A stretch of DNA of 64,000 nt from Rhodocyclaceae bacterium (lineage in GTDB: Bacteria; Pseudomonadota; Gammaproteobacteria; Burkholderiales; Rhodocyclaceae): assembly GCA_029982755.1 (NCBI GenBank), contig JARRBR010000002.1, positions 1-64,000 on the forward strand. The letters are read 5' to 3'. This document shows positions 54,157 to 63,713 of this stretch, piece after piece. Numbering within the stretch: position 1 is the stretch's first letter; each line of letters begins with the position of its first letter. The notes under the pieces were generated by a model. It worked only from the letters and a program-made list of their open reading frames with translations, ran no database searches and was not told where the DNA came from. A program made the position numbers and the translations under genes.

Positions 54157-56352
54157 ATGGAAATCAAGGTCAACTTTCTCGACAAGCTTCGTCTCGAAGC
54201 CAAGTTCGACGACTTCACGGTCATCGCCGATCAGCCCATCCGCTACAAGGGCGATGGCTCGGCACCCGGTCCGTTCGATTATTTTCTGGCGTCGTCGGCC
54301 TTGTGCGCGGCCTACTTCGTGAAGCTGTACTGCGACACGCGCAATATCGCCACCGACAACATCCGCCTGTCGCAAAACAACATCGTCGATCCGGAAAACC
54401 GCTACAAGCAGATCTTCAAGATCCAGATCGAGTTGCCGGCCGATATCTCCGACAAGGACCGCCAGGGCATCCTGCGCTCGATCGAGCGGTGCACGGTGAA
54501 GAGGGTGGTGCAGACCGGGCCCGAATTCGTCATCGAGGAGGTGGAGAACCTGGACGCCGACGCCCAGGCCCTGCTGACGCTGAATCCGGATCCGGACGCC
54601 CACACCTACATCCTCGGCAAGGATCTGCCGCTGGAGCAGACGATCGCCAACATGTCCAAGGTGCTGGCGGACCTGGGCATCAAGATCGAGATCGCGTCGT
54701 GGCGCAATCTCGTGCCCAACGTGTGGTCGCTGCATATCCGCGATGCGCATTCGCCGATGTGCTTCACCAATGGCAAGGGCGCCAGCAAGGAAAGCGCCTT
54801 GGCGTCGGCATTGGGCGAATACATCGAACGCCTGAATTTCAACCACTTCTACAACGACCAGTTCTGGGGCGAGGACATCGCCAACGCGCCCTTCGTGCAT
54901 TATCCGGACGAGCGCTGGTTCAAGCCCGGCCCCGGAGATGCGCTGCCGGCCGGAATTCTCGACGAGTACTGCCTGGAGATCTACGACCCCGATGGCGAGC
55001 TGCGTGGCTCGCACTTGTACGACACCAACTCCGGCAATATCGAGCGCGGCATCTGCGCACTGCCCTATGTGCGCCAGTCCGACGGCGCGGTGGTGTATTT
55101 CCCGACCAACCTCACCGACAACCTGTTCCTCAGCAATGGCATGAGTGCCGGCAATACGCTGGCCGAGGCGCAGGTACAGTGCCTGTCGGAGATCTTCGAG
55201 CGCGCGGTGAAGCGCGAGATCATCGAGGGCGAGATCGCGCTGCCCGACGTGCCGCAGGAGGTGCTGGCGAAGTATCCCGGCATCGTGGCGGGCATCGAGG
55301 AGCTGGAGCGGCAGGGCTTCCCGGTGCTGGTGAAGGATGCGTCGCTGGGCGGGGTCTATCCGGTGATGTGCGTCGCCCTGATGAACCCGCGCACCGGCGG
55401 CGTGTTCGTGTCGTTCGGTGCCCATCCGAGCATGGAGGTGGCGCTGGAGCGCAGCCTGACCGAGTTGCTGCAGGGGCGCAGCTTCGAGGGCCTGAACGAC
55501 CTGCCGCCGCCCACCTTCGAGACCGCCGTCGTCACCGACCCGCACAACTACGTCGAGCACTTCATCGATTCCAGCGGCGTGGTGTCGTGGCGCTTCTTCA
55601 GCGCCCGCGCCGATCATGAATTCGTCGAGTGGGATTTCTCCGGCCACGGCGAGAATTCCAACGCCGACGAGGCCGCGACCCTGTTCGGCATCCTCGCGGA
55701 CATGGGCAAGGAGGCGTACGTGGCGGTGCGCGACCAGCTCGGCGCCATCGCCTGCCGCATCCTGGTGCCGGGGTATTCCGAGGTCTATCCGGTGGACGAC
55801 CTGATCTGGGACAACACCAACAAGGCGCTGCGCTTCCGGGAAGACATCCTGAACCTGCACCGCCTCGACGACGACGCCCTGGAAGCCTTGCTCGAGCGCC
55901 TGGAAGAGAGCGAACTCGACGACTACACCGACATCATCACCCTGATCGGCATCGAGTTCGACGAGAACACGGTGTGGGGCCAGCTGACGATTCTGGAGCT
56001 GAAGCTGCTGATCAACCTCGCCCTGCAGCAGCTCGAGGAGGCGAAGGAGCGCGTCGAGGCCTTCCTGCAGTACAACGAGAACACGGTCGAGCGCGTGCTG
56101 TTCTATCAGGCCCTGAACGTGGTGCTGGAGGTGGTGCTGGACGACGAGCTGGAACTGGACGATTACGTCGCCAATTTCCGCCGCATGTTCGGCAACGAGC
56201 GGATGGACGCGGTGCTGGGCTCGGTGGACGGCAGCGTGCGCTTCTTCGGGCTGACGCCGACGAGCATGAAGCTGGAAGGGCTCGACCGGCACCAGCGCCT
56301 GATCGACAGCTACAGGAAGCTTCACCGGGCGCGAGCGGGCGTGGCGGCTTGA
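54157..56352 (+). CDS. ycaO: OsmC-YcaO fusion protein, ribosomal S12 methylthiotransferase accessory type
   Basis: The 731-aa product has an OsmC-like N terminus (about 1-140; PGPFDYFLASSALCAAYFVKLYCD) joined to a YcaO domain (about 150-560) with ALGEYIERLNFNHFYND, FPTNLTDNLFLSNGMSAGNT, AEAQVQCLSEIFERAVKREI and a C-terminal helical extension. Escherichia coli YcaO is linked to beta-methylthiolation of S12 by RimO. YcaO domains activate amide bonds with ATP. No peptide precursor or dehydrogenase gene is nearby, which argues for the house-keeping rather than an azole-peptide role. Confidence 0.88.
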   Translation: MEIKVNFLDKLRLEAKFDDFTVIADQPIRYKGDGSAPGPFDYFLASSALCAAYFVKLYCDTRNIATDNIRLSQNNIVDPENRYKQIFKIQIELPADISDKDRQGILRSIERCTVKRVVQTGPEFVIEEVENLDADAQALLTLNPDPDAHTYILGKDLPLEQTIANMSKVLADLGIKIEIASWRNLVPNVWSLHIRDAHSPMCFTNGKGASKESALASALGEYIERLNFNHFYNDQFWGEDIANAPFVHYPDERWFKPGPGDALPAGILDEYCLEIYDPDGELRGSHLYDTNSGNIERGICALPYVRQSDGAVVYFPTNLTDNLFLSNGMSAGNTLAEAQVQCLSEIFERAVKREIIEGEIALPDVPQEVLAKYPGIVAGIEELERQGFPVLVKDASLGGVYPVMCVALMNPRTGGVFVSFGAHPSMEVALERSLTELLQGRSFEGLNDLPPPTFETAVVTDPHNYVEHFIDSSGVVSWRFFSARADHEFVEWDFSGHGENSNADEAATLFGILADMGKEAYVAVRDQLGAIACRILVPGYSEVYPVDDLIWDNTNKALRFREDILNLHRLDDDALEALLERLEESELDDYTDIITLIGIEFDENTVWGQLTILELKLLINLALQQLEEAKERVEAFLQYNENTVERVLFYQALNVVLEVVLDDELELDDYVANFRRMFGNERMDAVLGSVDGSVRFFGLTPTSMKLEGLDRHQRLIDSYRKLHRARAGVAA

Positions 56353-56354
56353 AG

Positions 56355-56942
56355 ATGCCCCAGCGCTGCGCCTGGTGTGGCGCCGATCCGCTGTACGTCG
56401 CCTATCACGACACCGAGTGGGGCGTTCCCAATCACGACGACCGTCACCTGTTCGAGATGCTGGTGCTGGAGGGCGCACAGGCGGGGCTGAGCTGGATCAC
56501 CATCCTGAGGAAGCGCGAGAACTACCGCCGCGCCTTCGACGGCTTCGACGCCGAGCGGGTCGCGCGCTACACGGACGAGGACGTCGCGCGCCTGCTCGCC
56601 GACCCGGGCATCGTGCGCAACCGGCTGAAGGTGGAGGCGGCGATCGCCAATGCGCGCGCGACGCTGGCGGTGCGCGAGCGCTTCGGTTCGCTCGACGCCT
56701 TGCTGTGGACGTTCGTCGATGGCGTGCCGCGTGACGGCGCCCGCGGCACGCTGGCCGATGTCCCGGCCGAGACGGCCGAGTCTCAGGCGATGAGTCGCGA
56801 GCTGAAGCGGCTGGGCTTTCGCTTCGTCGGGCCGACGGTGTGCTACGCCTTCATGCAGGCGGTGGGCATGGTGAATGACCACGTCGCGGATTGCTTCCGT
56901 CATCGCGAGATTCTCGCCGTTCGGGGGGCGGCGGGGTCTTGA
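56355..56942 (+). CDS. tag: DNA-3-methyladenine glycosylase I
   Basis: The 195-aa product begins QRCAWCGADPLYVAYHDTEW and contains FEMLVLEGAQAGLSWITILR with the catalytic glutamate, and the C-terminal NDHVADCFRH, whose His and Cys with the N-terminal Cys and His form the zinc snap. It removes 3-methyladenine from alkylated DNA. It starts 2 bases after the ycaO stop. Confidence 0.95.
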   Translation: MPQRCAWCGADPLYVAYHDTEWGVPNHDDRHLFEMLVLEGAQAGLSWITILRKRENYRRAFDGFDAERVARYTDEDVARLLADPGIVRNRLKVEAAIANARATLAVRERFGSLDALLWTFVDGVPRDGARGTLADVPAETAESQAMSRELKRLGFRFVGPTVCYAFMQAVGMVNDHVADCFRHREILAVRGAAGS

Positions 56943-56996
56943 GGCTTTGCCCGGGCTATACTCCGCGCCGGCACTTCACACCGGACCCCGAACAAC

Positions 56997-57626
56997 ATGA
57001 CCGTCGAACAGAGTCTCTTCGCCTTCACCCTGGCGGCCATCGTGCTCGCCGCCACGCCCGGCATCGATACGGCGCTGGTGCTGCGCATGTCGATTTCGGC
57101 CGGTGCGCGGCGGGGGCTGAGCGCGGCCGTGGGCATCGCGGCCGGATGTCTGCTGTGGGGGGCGGTGGTGGCGACCGGGCTGGGGGCACTGCTGGCGGCC
57201 TCCGGCACGCTGTTCACCGCGGTGAAGTTTCTCGGCGCGGCCTATCTGGTGTGGCAGGGCGTGTTGCTGCTGCGCAGCCGCGGCGAGCGGGCCGATGCAC
57301 CGCTGAGCGCGGCGAGCAGTGAGACTGCCGGTTCGGCCTTCGCCAAGGGCTTCCTGACCAATGCGCTCAACCCCAAGGTCGGTATCTTCTATCTGACCCT
57401 GCTGCCGCAGTTCGTGCCGGCCGGCGTCGAGGTCGCGACCTTCAGTTTCCTGCTCGCCTCGATCCACGTCGCGATGTCGCTGCTGTGGTTCGTGCTGCTG
57501 ATCGCGCTCACGCGGCGCTCGGTGCGCTTCCTGCAGAAACCGTCCGTGGTCGCCGCGCTCGACCGGCTCACCGGGGTGGTGTTCCTCGGCTTCGGGCTGA
57601 AGCTGGCGGTGTCCCAGCCGGTGTAG
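56997..57626 (+). CDS. LysE/RhtB family amino acid exporter
   Basis: The 209-aa product has six hydrophobic segments and the family start AIVLAATPGIDTALVLRMSI with the Pro-Gly pair, then FLTNALNPKVGIFYLTLLPQ. These proteins export amino acids or related compounds; the substrate is not known. It follows tag by 54 bases and ends at a strong hairpin facing the M48 gene. Confidence 0.88.
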   Translation: MTVEQSLFAFTLAAIVLAATPGIDTALVLRMSISAGARRGLSAAVGIAAGCLLWGAVVATGLGALLAASGTLFTAVKFLGAAYLVWQGVLLLRSRGERADAPLSAASSETAGSAFAKGFLTNALNPKVGIFYLTLLPQFVPAGVEVATFSFLLASIHVAMSLLWFVLLIALTRRSVRFLQKPSVVAALDRLTGVVFLGFGLKLAVSQPV

Positions 57627-57629
57627 CGG

Positions 57630-57656
57630 CCCTGTTCGCCGCGCGGGCGAACAGGG
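57630..57656. terminator. Bidirectional hairpin terminator
   Basis: CCCTGTTCGCC (57630-57640) pairs perfectly with GGCGAACAGGG (57646-57656) around five bases, between the convergent LysE and M48 genes. There is no T tract of note on either strand. Confidence 0.6.
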
Positions 57657-57665
57657 TCGTGCGGC

Positions 57666-59000
57666 TTATTTCACTACCCCCCAGGCCTTGAGCCGGTTGT
57701 AGGAATACTGCGCGGCGTTGCCCTGCTGGCTCTGGCGCAGGTAGGCGACATATTGCTGGGCGGCGGCCTGGCGGTCCCCCATGCCTTCGAGCGAGATGCC
57801 CTTGAGGAAGGTGATGCCGGCGTCGCCGGGGAGCAGGCGGTCGAAGCGGTCGAGGTTCTGGAAGGCGCGGCCGGCGTCGCGCTGCTGCAGGGCGAGCACG
57901 CCGGCAAGCTTGTAGGCCTGCGCTTCCTGCGGGTAGATCTCGCGCGCGTTGTCGGCGTAGCTCACCGCCTTCGCGGTCTGGCCCTGGGCCTGCAGGCACT
58001 GCGCCATGCGCAGGTTGCTGGCGTAGTCGCGCGGGGTTTTCGTCAGTGCGGTCTGGAATTCGGCCTGGGCCTTGGCGTACTGCTTCGCCGCCATCGCGGT
58101 CTCGCCGTTCTTGCAGGCGTCGATGGTGGGGCGGATGCGGCGCAGGCTGGCGGTGCTGTCCATGAAGCGTTCGCGACGCGCGTCCAGGCCGTTGCTGATG
58201 CGGTAGCGCGAGTCGGCCGCGGCCTGCGCGGCATCCATGCGCTCGCGGCTCATCGGGTGGGTGGAGAACATCGTCTGCAGCAACGAGGGGGCGGATTTCT
58301 CCTCGGAAACCAGCAGTTGATGCAGCCGCACCATGCCGGTGGCGGGGTAGCCGGCCTTGACCAGGTATTCCTGGCCGAGGGCGTCGGCCTCGCGCTCGTG
58401 CTCGCGCGAGTAGCCGGCGAGCAGGGCGCTGGCGCCGATCTGCCCGCCCATGCTCATGAGCCCGCCCCAGTCGGAGTTCTGCGCCGCCACGTTGAGGCCG
58501 GCGAGCGCCGCCTGCGCGAGCATGGTCTGCCCCTGGCGCTGGGCGGCGTGGCGGGCATTGACGTGGCCGAGCTCGTGGCCGAGCAGCGCGGCCAGCTGGG
58601 CCTCGTCGTTGAGGTCGGCGAGGATGCCGCGGGTCACGCCCATCGCGCCGCCGGGGAAAGTGTAGGCGTTGACGTAGTTGGCGTTGAGCACGCGGTAGGA
58701 GTAGGGCATCTGCGGGCGATGGGTGAGCAGCCCCATACGCTGGCCGATGTCGGCGACGTAGCGGTTGACCGCTTCGTCCTGGATGGCGCCGAGGTCCTGC
58801 GAGAACTGGTGCGGCGCGACCTGGGCGTCGGTCTGCTTCTCCTGTGCCTCGCTCATGCCGACGAGGATGGTCTCCCCGGTGACGGGGGAGGTGGCGCAGC
58901 CCGATAGGCTCGCAGCACCTGCGCCGAGCAGCCAGAGCGCCTGGCGGCGGGTGATGCGGTTGCGTTCGAGGCTGCGTGCGAGGTCGTCGAATAAGCTCAT
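57666..59000 (-). CDS. M48-family metalloprotease lipoprotein with TPR-like repeats
   Basis: The 444-aa product has a signal with RRQALWLLGAGAASLSGC, a lipobox with C35 and an RR pair, the zinc motif HELGH at 142-146 and the third ligand region EREADALGQEYL. The C-terminal third is helical with TPR-like units (AKQYAKAQAEFQTALTKTP, AQAYKLAGVLALQQRDAGRA). It resembles BepA/YfgC and LoiP-type periplasmic proteases that serve outer-membrane protein quality control. TGA to next-gene spacing shows it stands alone. Confidence 0.88.
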   Translation of the reverse strand: MSLFDDLARSLERNRITRRQALWLLGAGAASLSGCATSPVTGETILVGMSEAQEKQTDAQVAPHQFSQDLGAIQDEAVNRYVADIGQRMGLLTHRPQMPYSYRVLNANYVNAYTFPGGAMGVTRGILADLNDEAQLAALLGHELGHVNARHAAQRQGQTMLAQAALAGLNVAAQNSDWGGLMSMGGQIGASALLAGYSREHEREADALGQEYLVKAGYPATGMVRLHQLLVSEEKSAPSLLQTMFSTHPMSRERMDAAQAAADSRYRISNGLDARRERFMDSTASLRRIRPTIDACKNGETAMAAKQYAKAQAEFQTALTKTPRDYASNLRMAQCLQAQGQTAKAVSYADNAREIYPQEAQAYKLAGVLALQQRDAGRAFQNLDRFDRLLPGDAGITFLKGISLEGMGDRQAAAQQYVAYLRQSQQGNAAQYSYNRLKAWGVVK

Positions 59001-59066
59001 GGCGTTCGCTCGTCTAAGGACATGACGGGATTGTAGCCACGCAGCGGGGCGCGGGAAGCCGCGAAC

Positions 59067-60032
59067 CTACAGCCACCTCGCCTTGCGGAATCGCCACCAC
59101 AGGAAGGCGCTGGCGCCGACGATGACGCCGAGCCCGGCGAAATAGCCGTATTCCCATTCCAGTTCGGGCATGTGGCTGAAGTTCATCCCCCAGATGCCGG
59201 CGAAGGCGGTGGCGACGGCGAAGATGCCGGCCCAGGCCGCCAGGCGTTTGCTGACCTCGGTCTGGTCGATGGTGACCAGCGAGATGTTGACCTGGATCGC
59301 CGTACCGATGGTGTCGCGGATGCTGTCGAGCGAGGCGTTGATGCGGGTCAGGTGGTCGTAGACGTCGCGGAAGTAGTGCCGGCTCTTGGCGCAGACCTCG
59401 GGCACGCGCCCGCTGTGCAGCTTGCCGGCGGCTTCCATCAGCGGCAGCACGGCGTGCTTGAGGAGGGTGACCTTGCGCTTGAGGCGGTACAGGCGGCGCA
59501 TGTTCGAATTGCCCGCGCCCTTGGTGAAGATGCGCTCCTCGAGCGCCTCGACCTCGTTCTCCAGCTTCTCGATGAGCGGGAAGTAGCGGTCCACCACCGC
59601 GTCCATCAGCGCGTAGAGTACGAAGCCGGCGCCCTTGGCGAGCATCTTCGGCTCGCGTTCGCAGCGCGCACGCACGCCGAGGAAGTCGCGCGCGCTGTTG
59701 TTGCGCACCGACAGGATGTAGTTGGCGCCGACGAAGACGTGCACCTCGCCGACCTCGAGCTTGCCTTCGCGCTCCTCGACCAGGTGCATGACCACGAAGA
59801 GTTCGTCGTCGTATTCCTCGACCTTGGGGCGCTGATGGCCGTGGTTGGCGTCCTCGACGGCGAGCTCGTGCAGGCCGAACTCTTCCTTCATCACCGCCAG
59901 CTCGTCCGGCGTGGCGTCCTTGAGCGCGACCCAGACGAAGGTGTCGGGCTGCTGCAGGTAGTCGCTGATGTCCTCGACCGGGATGTCGGCGAGCTTGCGG
60001 CCGTGCTGGTAGGCGGTGCAGTTGATGAGCAT
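59067..60032 (-). CDS. corA: CorA-family magnesium/cobalt transporter
   Basis: The 321-aa product has the cytosolic alpha/beta domain, a long helix, and two C-terminal membrane segments; the first ends in GIWGMNFSHMPE, containing the GMN selectivity motif with Trp in place of the usual Tyr. It mediates Mg2+ or other divalent ion influx. AGGAAGGA precedes the ATG. It follows mfd by 15 bases on the same strand. Confidence 0.93.
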   Translation of the reverse strand: MLINCTAYQHGRKLADIPVEDISDYLQQPDTFVWVALKDATPDELAVMKEEFGLHELAVEDANHGHQRPKVEEYDDELFVVMHLVEEREGKLEVGEVHVFVGANYILSVRNNSARDFLGVRARCEREPKMLAKGAGFVLYALMDAVVDRYFPLIEKLENEVEALEERIFTKGAGNSNMRRLYRLKRKVTLLKHAVLPLMEAAGKLHSGRVPEVCAKSRHYFRDVYDHLTRINASLDSIRDTIGTAIQVNISLVTIDQTEVSKRLAAWAGIFAVATAFAGIWGMNFSHMPELEWEYGYFAGLGVIVGASAFLWWRFRKARWL

Positions 60033-60047
60033 CGCGGTCCTTCCTCG

Positions 60048-63000
60048 TCAGGCCTTCACCGCGTCGAGCAGGTCCTTCACCGCCTTCACCCGCTCCTTCA
60101 GGTTGGGCAGGCTGGCGCGGCGCACCAGCTTCTCGGGCCCGGCCATCTTGGTGCTGCGGTCCTTCTGGATCAGGAAGATGACCTTGACCGGGTCGATCGG
60201 CGCGTCCTTGGCGAACTGCACGCTGATCTGCGCATCGGACGCGTCCAGCTTGTTGACCCCGTAGTCCTTCACCAGCATGCGCAGGCGGTGAGTCTCGATC
60301 AGCGCGGCGGTCTGCGGCGGGAGCTCGCCGAAGCGGTCGATCAGTTCTTCCTGCAGCGCGCGCAAGTCTTCCTCCGTGTCGCAGTTGGCCAGGCGCTTGT
60401 ACAGCGTTAGGCGCTCCTGCACGTCGGGGCAATAGTCGGTGGGCAGCAGCGCTGGGGTGTGCAGGTTGATCTCGGACACCACCTCCAGCGGTTGCGACAG
60501 GTCGGGCTCCTTGCCGGCCTGCAGGTCCTTGACCGCGCGCTTCAACATCTCGGTGTACAGGCTGAAACCGACCTGCTGGATCTCGCCCGACTGGTTCTCG
60601 CCCAGCACCTCGCCGGCGCCGCGAATCTCGAGGTCGTGCATCGCCAGGTAGAAGCCGGAGCCGAGGTCTTCCATCATCGCAATGGCTTCGAGCCTTTTCT
60701 GCGCCTGCGCGGTGGGTTTGGCGCCGGGCATGGTCAGCAGGTAGGCATAGGCCTGGTGGTGGCTGCGGCCGACGCGGCCGCGCAGCTGGTGCAGCTGGGC
60801 CAGGCCGAAGCGGTCGGCGCGGTTGATGATGATGGTGTTGGCGGTGGGGATGTTGATGCCGGTCTCGATGATCGTGGTGCACAGCAGCAGGTTGGCGCGC
60901 TGCTGGGTGAAGTCGCGCATCACACGCTCGAGCTCGCGTTCGGGCAACTGGCCGTGGCCGACCACGATGCGCGCCTCGGGCAGCAGCTCCTCGAGGTCGT
61001 TCTTCATGTTGTCGATGGTGTCGACCTCGTTGTGCAGGAAGTACACCTGGCCGCCGCGCTTGAATTCGCGCAGCACCGCCTCGCGGATCACGCCGCGGCT
61101 GGAGGGCTGCACGAAGGTCTTGATCGACAGACGCTTTTGCGGCGGCGTGGCGATGACCGAGAACTCGCGCAGACCCTCCATCGCCAGGCCCAGAGTGCGC
61201 GGGATCGGGGTGGCGGTGAGGGTGAGGATGTCGACCTCGGAGCGCAGCTGCTTCAAGGCCTCCTTCTGGCGGACGCCGAAGCGGTGCTCCTCGTCGATGA
61301 TCACCAGGCCGAGGCGCTTGAAGACCACATCCTTCTGCAGCAGGCGGTGGGTGCCGATGATGATGTCGACCTTGCCTTCGGACAGCAGCTGCAGCGCCTC
61401 GGCCTGTTCCTTGGCCGACTTGAAGCGCGACAGCTCGGCGATCTTGATCGGCCAGTCGGTGAAGCGATCGGCGAAGGTCTGGTAGTGCTGTTCGGCGAGC
61501 AGCGTGGTCGGGCACAGCACCACCACCTGCTTGCCGTCGGCCACGGCGATGAAGGCGGCGCGCAGCGCGACCTCGGTCTTGCCGAAGCCGACGTCGCCGC
61601 ACACCAGGCGGTCCATCGGCCGGCCGGACTTCATGTCGCCGACGACCGCATCGATGGCGGCCTGCTGGTCGGGCGTGGTCTCGAAGCCGAAACCCTCGGC
61701 AAAGGCCTCCAGATCGTGCTGCTTGAAGTCGAAACGGTGGCCGGGGCGGGCGGCGCGCTGGGCGTAGAGCGCGAGCAGCTCGGCGGCGGTGTCGCGCACC
61801 TGCATCGCGGCCTTCTTCTTGGCCTTCTCCCACTGGCCGGAGCCCAGGCGGTGGAGGTCGACCGCTTCCGGGTCGGCCCCGGCGTAGCGGGTGATCACGT
61901 GCAGCTGCGACACCGGCACGTAGAGCTTGTCGCCGCCGTTGTATTCCAGGTGCAGGAACTCGGTGTCGCCTTCGCCGAGGTTCATGTGGATGAGGCCGAG
62001 GTAGCGGCCGATGCCGTGCGACACATGCACCACCGGATCGCCGATCTTCAGTTCCGAGAGGTCGCGCAGCCAGCCTTCCATGGTGGCCGCCTTGCGCGCG
62101 TCGCGGCGGGCGCGGGTGCGGGCGGTGGCGGCGTAGAGCTCGGTCTCGGTGAGCACCGCGAGCTTCGCCGCGGGCAGCACGAAGCCGCGCGCGAGCGGGG
62201 CGACGCCGAGCGCCAGGCGGGCGTCGGAGTCGAGGAAGGCGCCGAAGTCGGCGCTGGCCTCGGGGCGGACGTCGTATTCGGCGAAGAACTCGGCCATCGT
62301 TTCGCGCCGGCCGGGCGAGTCCGACAGCAGCAGCACGCGGCCGTCGAAGCCCGCGAGGAAGGCCTTCAGCTTGTGCAGCGGGTCGCTTGCCTTGCGCTCG
62401 ACCGCGACCTCGGGCGGCGGCAGGGCGAGCGCATCCGCCATGTCGGCGGCGGCTTCGGCGCCCGCTTCTGCTCCAATGGCGAGGCGCGGCAGGTTCTTCA
62501 GCGCGATGAAGAAGGCCTCGTCGGTCAGGAAGAGCTGCTCGGGCGGGAGCACCGGCCGGCTGCGGTCGCCCTTCAGCAGGTCGTAGCGCGAACGGGTGTC
62601 CTTCCAGAACTCGGCGATCGCGGCAGGGACGTCGCGGTGCAGCAGCACCGCGGTGTCGGCGGGCAGGTAGTCGAGCAGGGTCGCGGTGTCGTCGAAGAAC
62701 AGTGGCAGGTAGTACTCGATGCCGGCCGGGGCGATGCCGTTGGAGACGTCCTTGTAGATCGAGGCGCGCGTCGGGTCGCCCTCGAAGGTCTCGCGGAAGC
62801 GGCTGCGAAAGCGCGTGCGCCCCTTGTCGTCGAGCGGGAACTCGCGCGCCGGCAGCAGGCGGATCTCCTTGGTCGGATACACCGTGCGCTGGGTGTCGGG
62901 GTCGAAGGTCTTGATGCTCTCGACCTCGTCGTCGAAGAGGTCGATGCGGAAGGGCAGCGGCGAGCCCATCGGGAACAGGTCCACCAGCCCGCCGCGCACC

Positions 63001-63509
63001 GAGAATTCGCCCGGGCTCACCACCTGGGTCACGTGCGCGTAGCCGGCGAGCGCCATCTGCGCCTTGAACTGCTCGACATCGAGCTTCTCGCCCTGCTTGA
63101 GGAAGAAGGTGTAGGCGGCGAGATAGCTCGGCGGCGCCATGCGGTAGAGCGCCGTCGAGGCCGGCACCAGCACGAGGTCGGTCTCGCCGCGTGAGATCGC
63201 ATAGAGCGTCGACAGGCGCTCGGAGATCAGGTCCTGGTGGGGCGAGAAGCTGTCGTAGGGCAGGGTCTCCCAGTCGGGCAGCAGGTGCGCGCGCAGCCCG
63301 GGCGCGACCCAGGCGATCTCCTCCTGCAGGCGCTGGGCGTCGAGCGGGTTGGCGGTGATCACCACCAGCATGCGGCCGCGGCTGGCGAGCTGGCTGATGG
63401 CGAGCGCGTCGGCCGAGCCGGCGAGGGGGTCGAGATCGAGGCGGGCACCGGGCTTGGGCAGCTTCTGGAGCGCGAGCCGGGCGAGTAGCGAATCGAGGGA
63501 AGTGGGCAT
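60048..63509 (-). CDS. mfd: Transcription-repair coupling factor Mfd
   Basis: The 1153-aa product has an N-terminal UvrB-like region (MLVVITANPLDAQRLQEEI, QDLISERLSTLYAI), the CarD-like polymerase-interacting domain (DPVVHVSHGIGRYLGLIHM), SF2 translocase motifs GDVGFGKTEVALRA, DEEHRFG, TATPIPRTLGLA and QLRGRVGRS, and the C-terminal TRCF domain. It removes stalled RNA polymerase and recruits UvrA. ATG 63509 gives the family start MPTSLDSLL; the upstream extension to 63563 is doubtful. Confidence 0.97.
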   Translation of the reverse strand: MPTSLDSLLARLALQKLPKPGARLDLDPLAGSADALAISQLASRGRMLVVITANPLDAQRLQEEIAWVAPGLRAHLLPDWETLPYDSFSPHQDLISERLSTLYAISRGETDLVLVPASTALYRMAPPSYLAAYTFFLKQGEKLDVEQFKAQMALAGYAHVTQVVSPGEFSVRGGLVDLFPMGSPLPFRIDLFDDEVESIKTFDPDTQRTVYPTKEIRLLPAREFPLDDKGRTRFRSRFRETFEGDPTRASIYKDVSNGIAPAGIEYYLPLFFDDTATLLDYLPADTAVLLHRDVPAAIAEFWKDTRSRYDLLKGDRSRPVLPPEQLFLTDEAFFIALKNLPRLAIGAEAGAEAAADMADALALPPPEVAVERKASDPLHKLKAFLAGFDGRVLLLSDSPGRRETMAEFFAEYDVRPEASADFGAFLDSDARLALGVAPLARGFVLPAAKLAVLTETELYAATARTRARRDARKAATMEGWLRDLSELKIGDPVVHVSHGIGRYLGLIHMNLGEGDTEFLHLEYNGGDKLYVPVSQLHVITRYAGADPEAVDLHRLGSGQWEKAKKKAAMQVRDTAAELLALYAQRAARPGHRFDFKQHDLEAFAEGFGFETTPDQQAAIDAVVGDMKSGRPMDRLVCGDVGFGKTEVALRAAFIAVADGKQVVVLCPTTLLAEQHYQTFADRFTDWPIKIAELSRFKSAKEQAEALQLLSEGKVDIIIGTHRLLQKDVVFKRLGLVIIDEEHRFGVRQKEALKQLRSEVDILTLTATPIPRTLGLAMEGLREFSVIATPPQKRLSIKTFVQPSSRGVIREAVLREFKRGGQVYFLHNEVDTIDNMKNDLEELLPEARIVVGHGQLPERELERVMRDFTQQRANLLLCTTIIETGINIPTANTIIINRADRFGLAQLHQLRGRVGRSHHQAYAYLLTMPGAKPTAQAQKRLEAIAMMEDLGSGFYLAMHDLEIRGAGEVLGENQSGEIQQVGFSLYTEMLKRAVKDLQAGKEPDLSQPLEVVSEINLHTPALLPTDYCPDVQERLTLYKRLANCDTEEDLRALQEELIDRFGELPPQTAALIETHRLRMLVKDYGVNKLDASDAQISVQFAKDAPIDPVKVIFLIQKDRSTKMAGPEKLVRRASLPNLKERVKAVKDLLDAVKA

Positions 63510-63713
63510 GGGGCGGGAGGAAAGCACGGCGGGACAGGGGCGACAGGCGCGCATGTCCGGCATTCGAAGGCCTCAATTATAGGAGAGCGGCTGGCCGCTC
63601 ATGCGGGCTTGTTTCGTCCGGCAGCGTTGACGTTAACGTCACATCGATCCACCATTCGACGCCCCACTTCGGCCGGCTGCCGCCGCAGCCGGCCCCGACA
63701 GAAAGGTTCGAAC

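Noticed and set aside
54157-56352. YcaO as part of an azole-peptide biosynthesis cluster
   Set aside because: No precursor peptide, dehydrogenase or partner protein is adjacent; neighbours are tag and a metal permease pair.
59014-63576. Long minus-strand frame overlapping corA and mfd
   Set aside because: It is a low-complexity Arg/Pro/Ala shadow; corA and mfd are in other frames with strong family matches.
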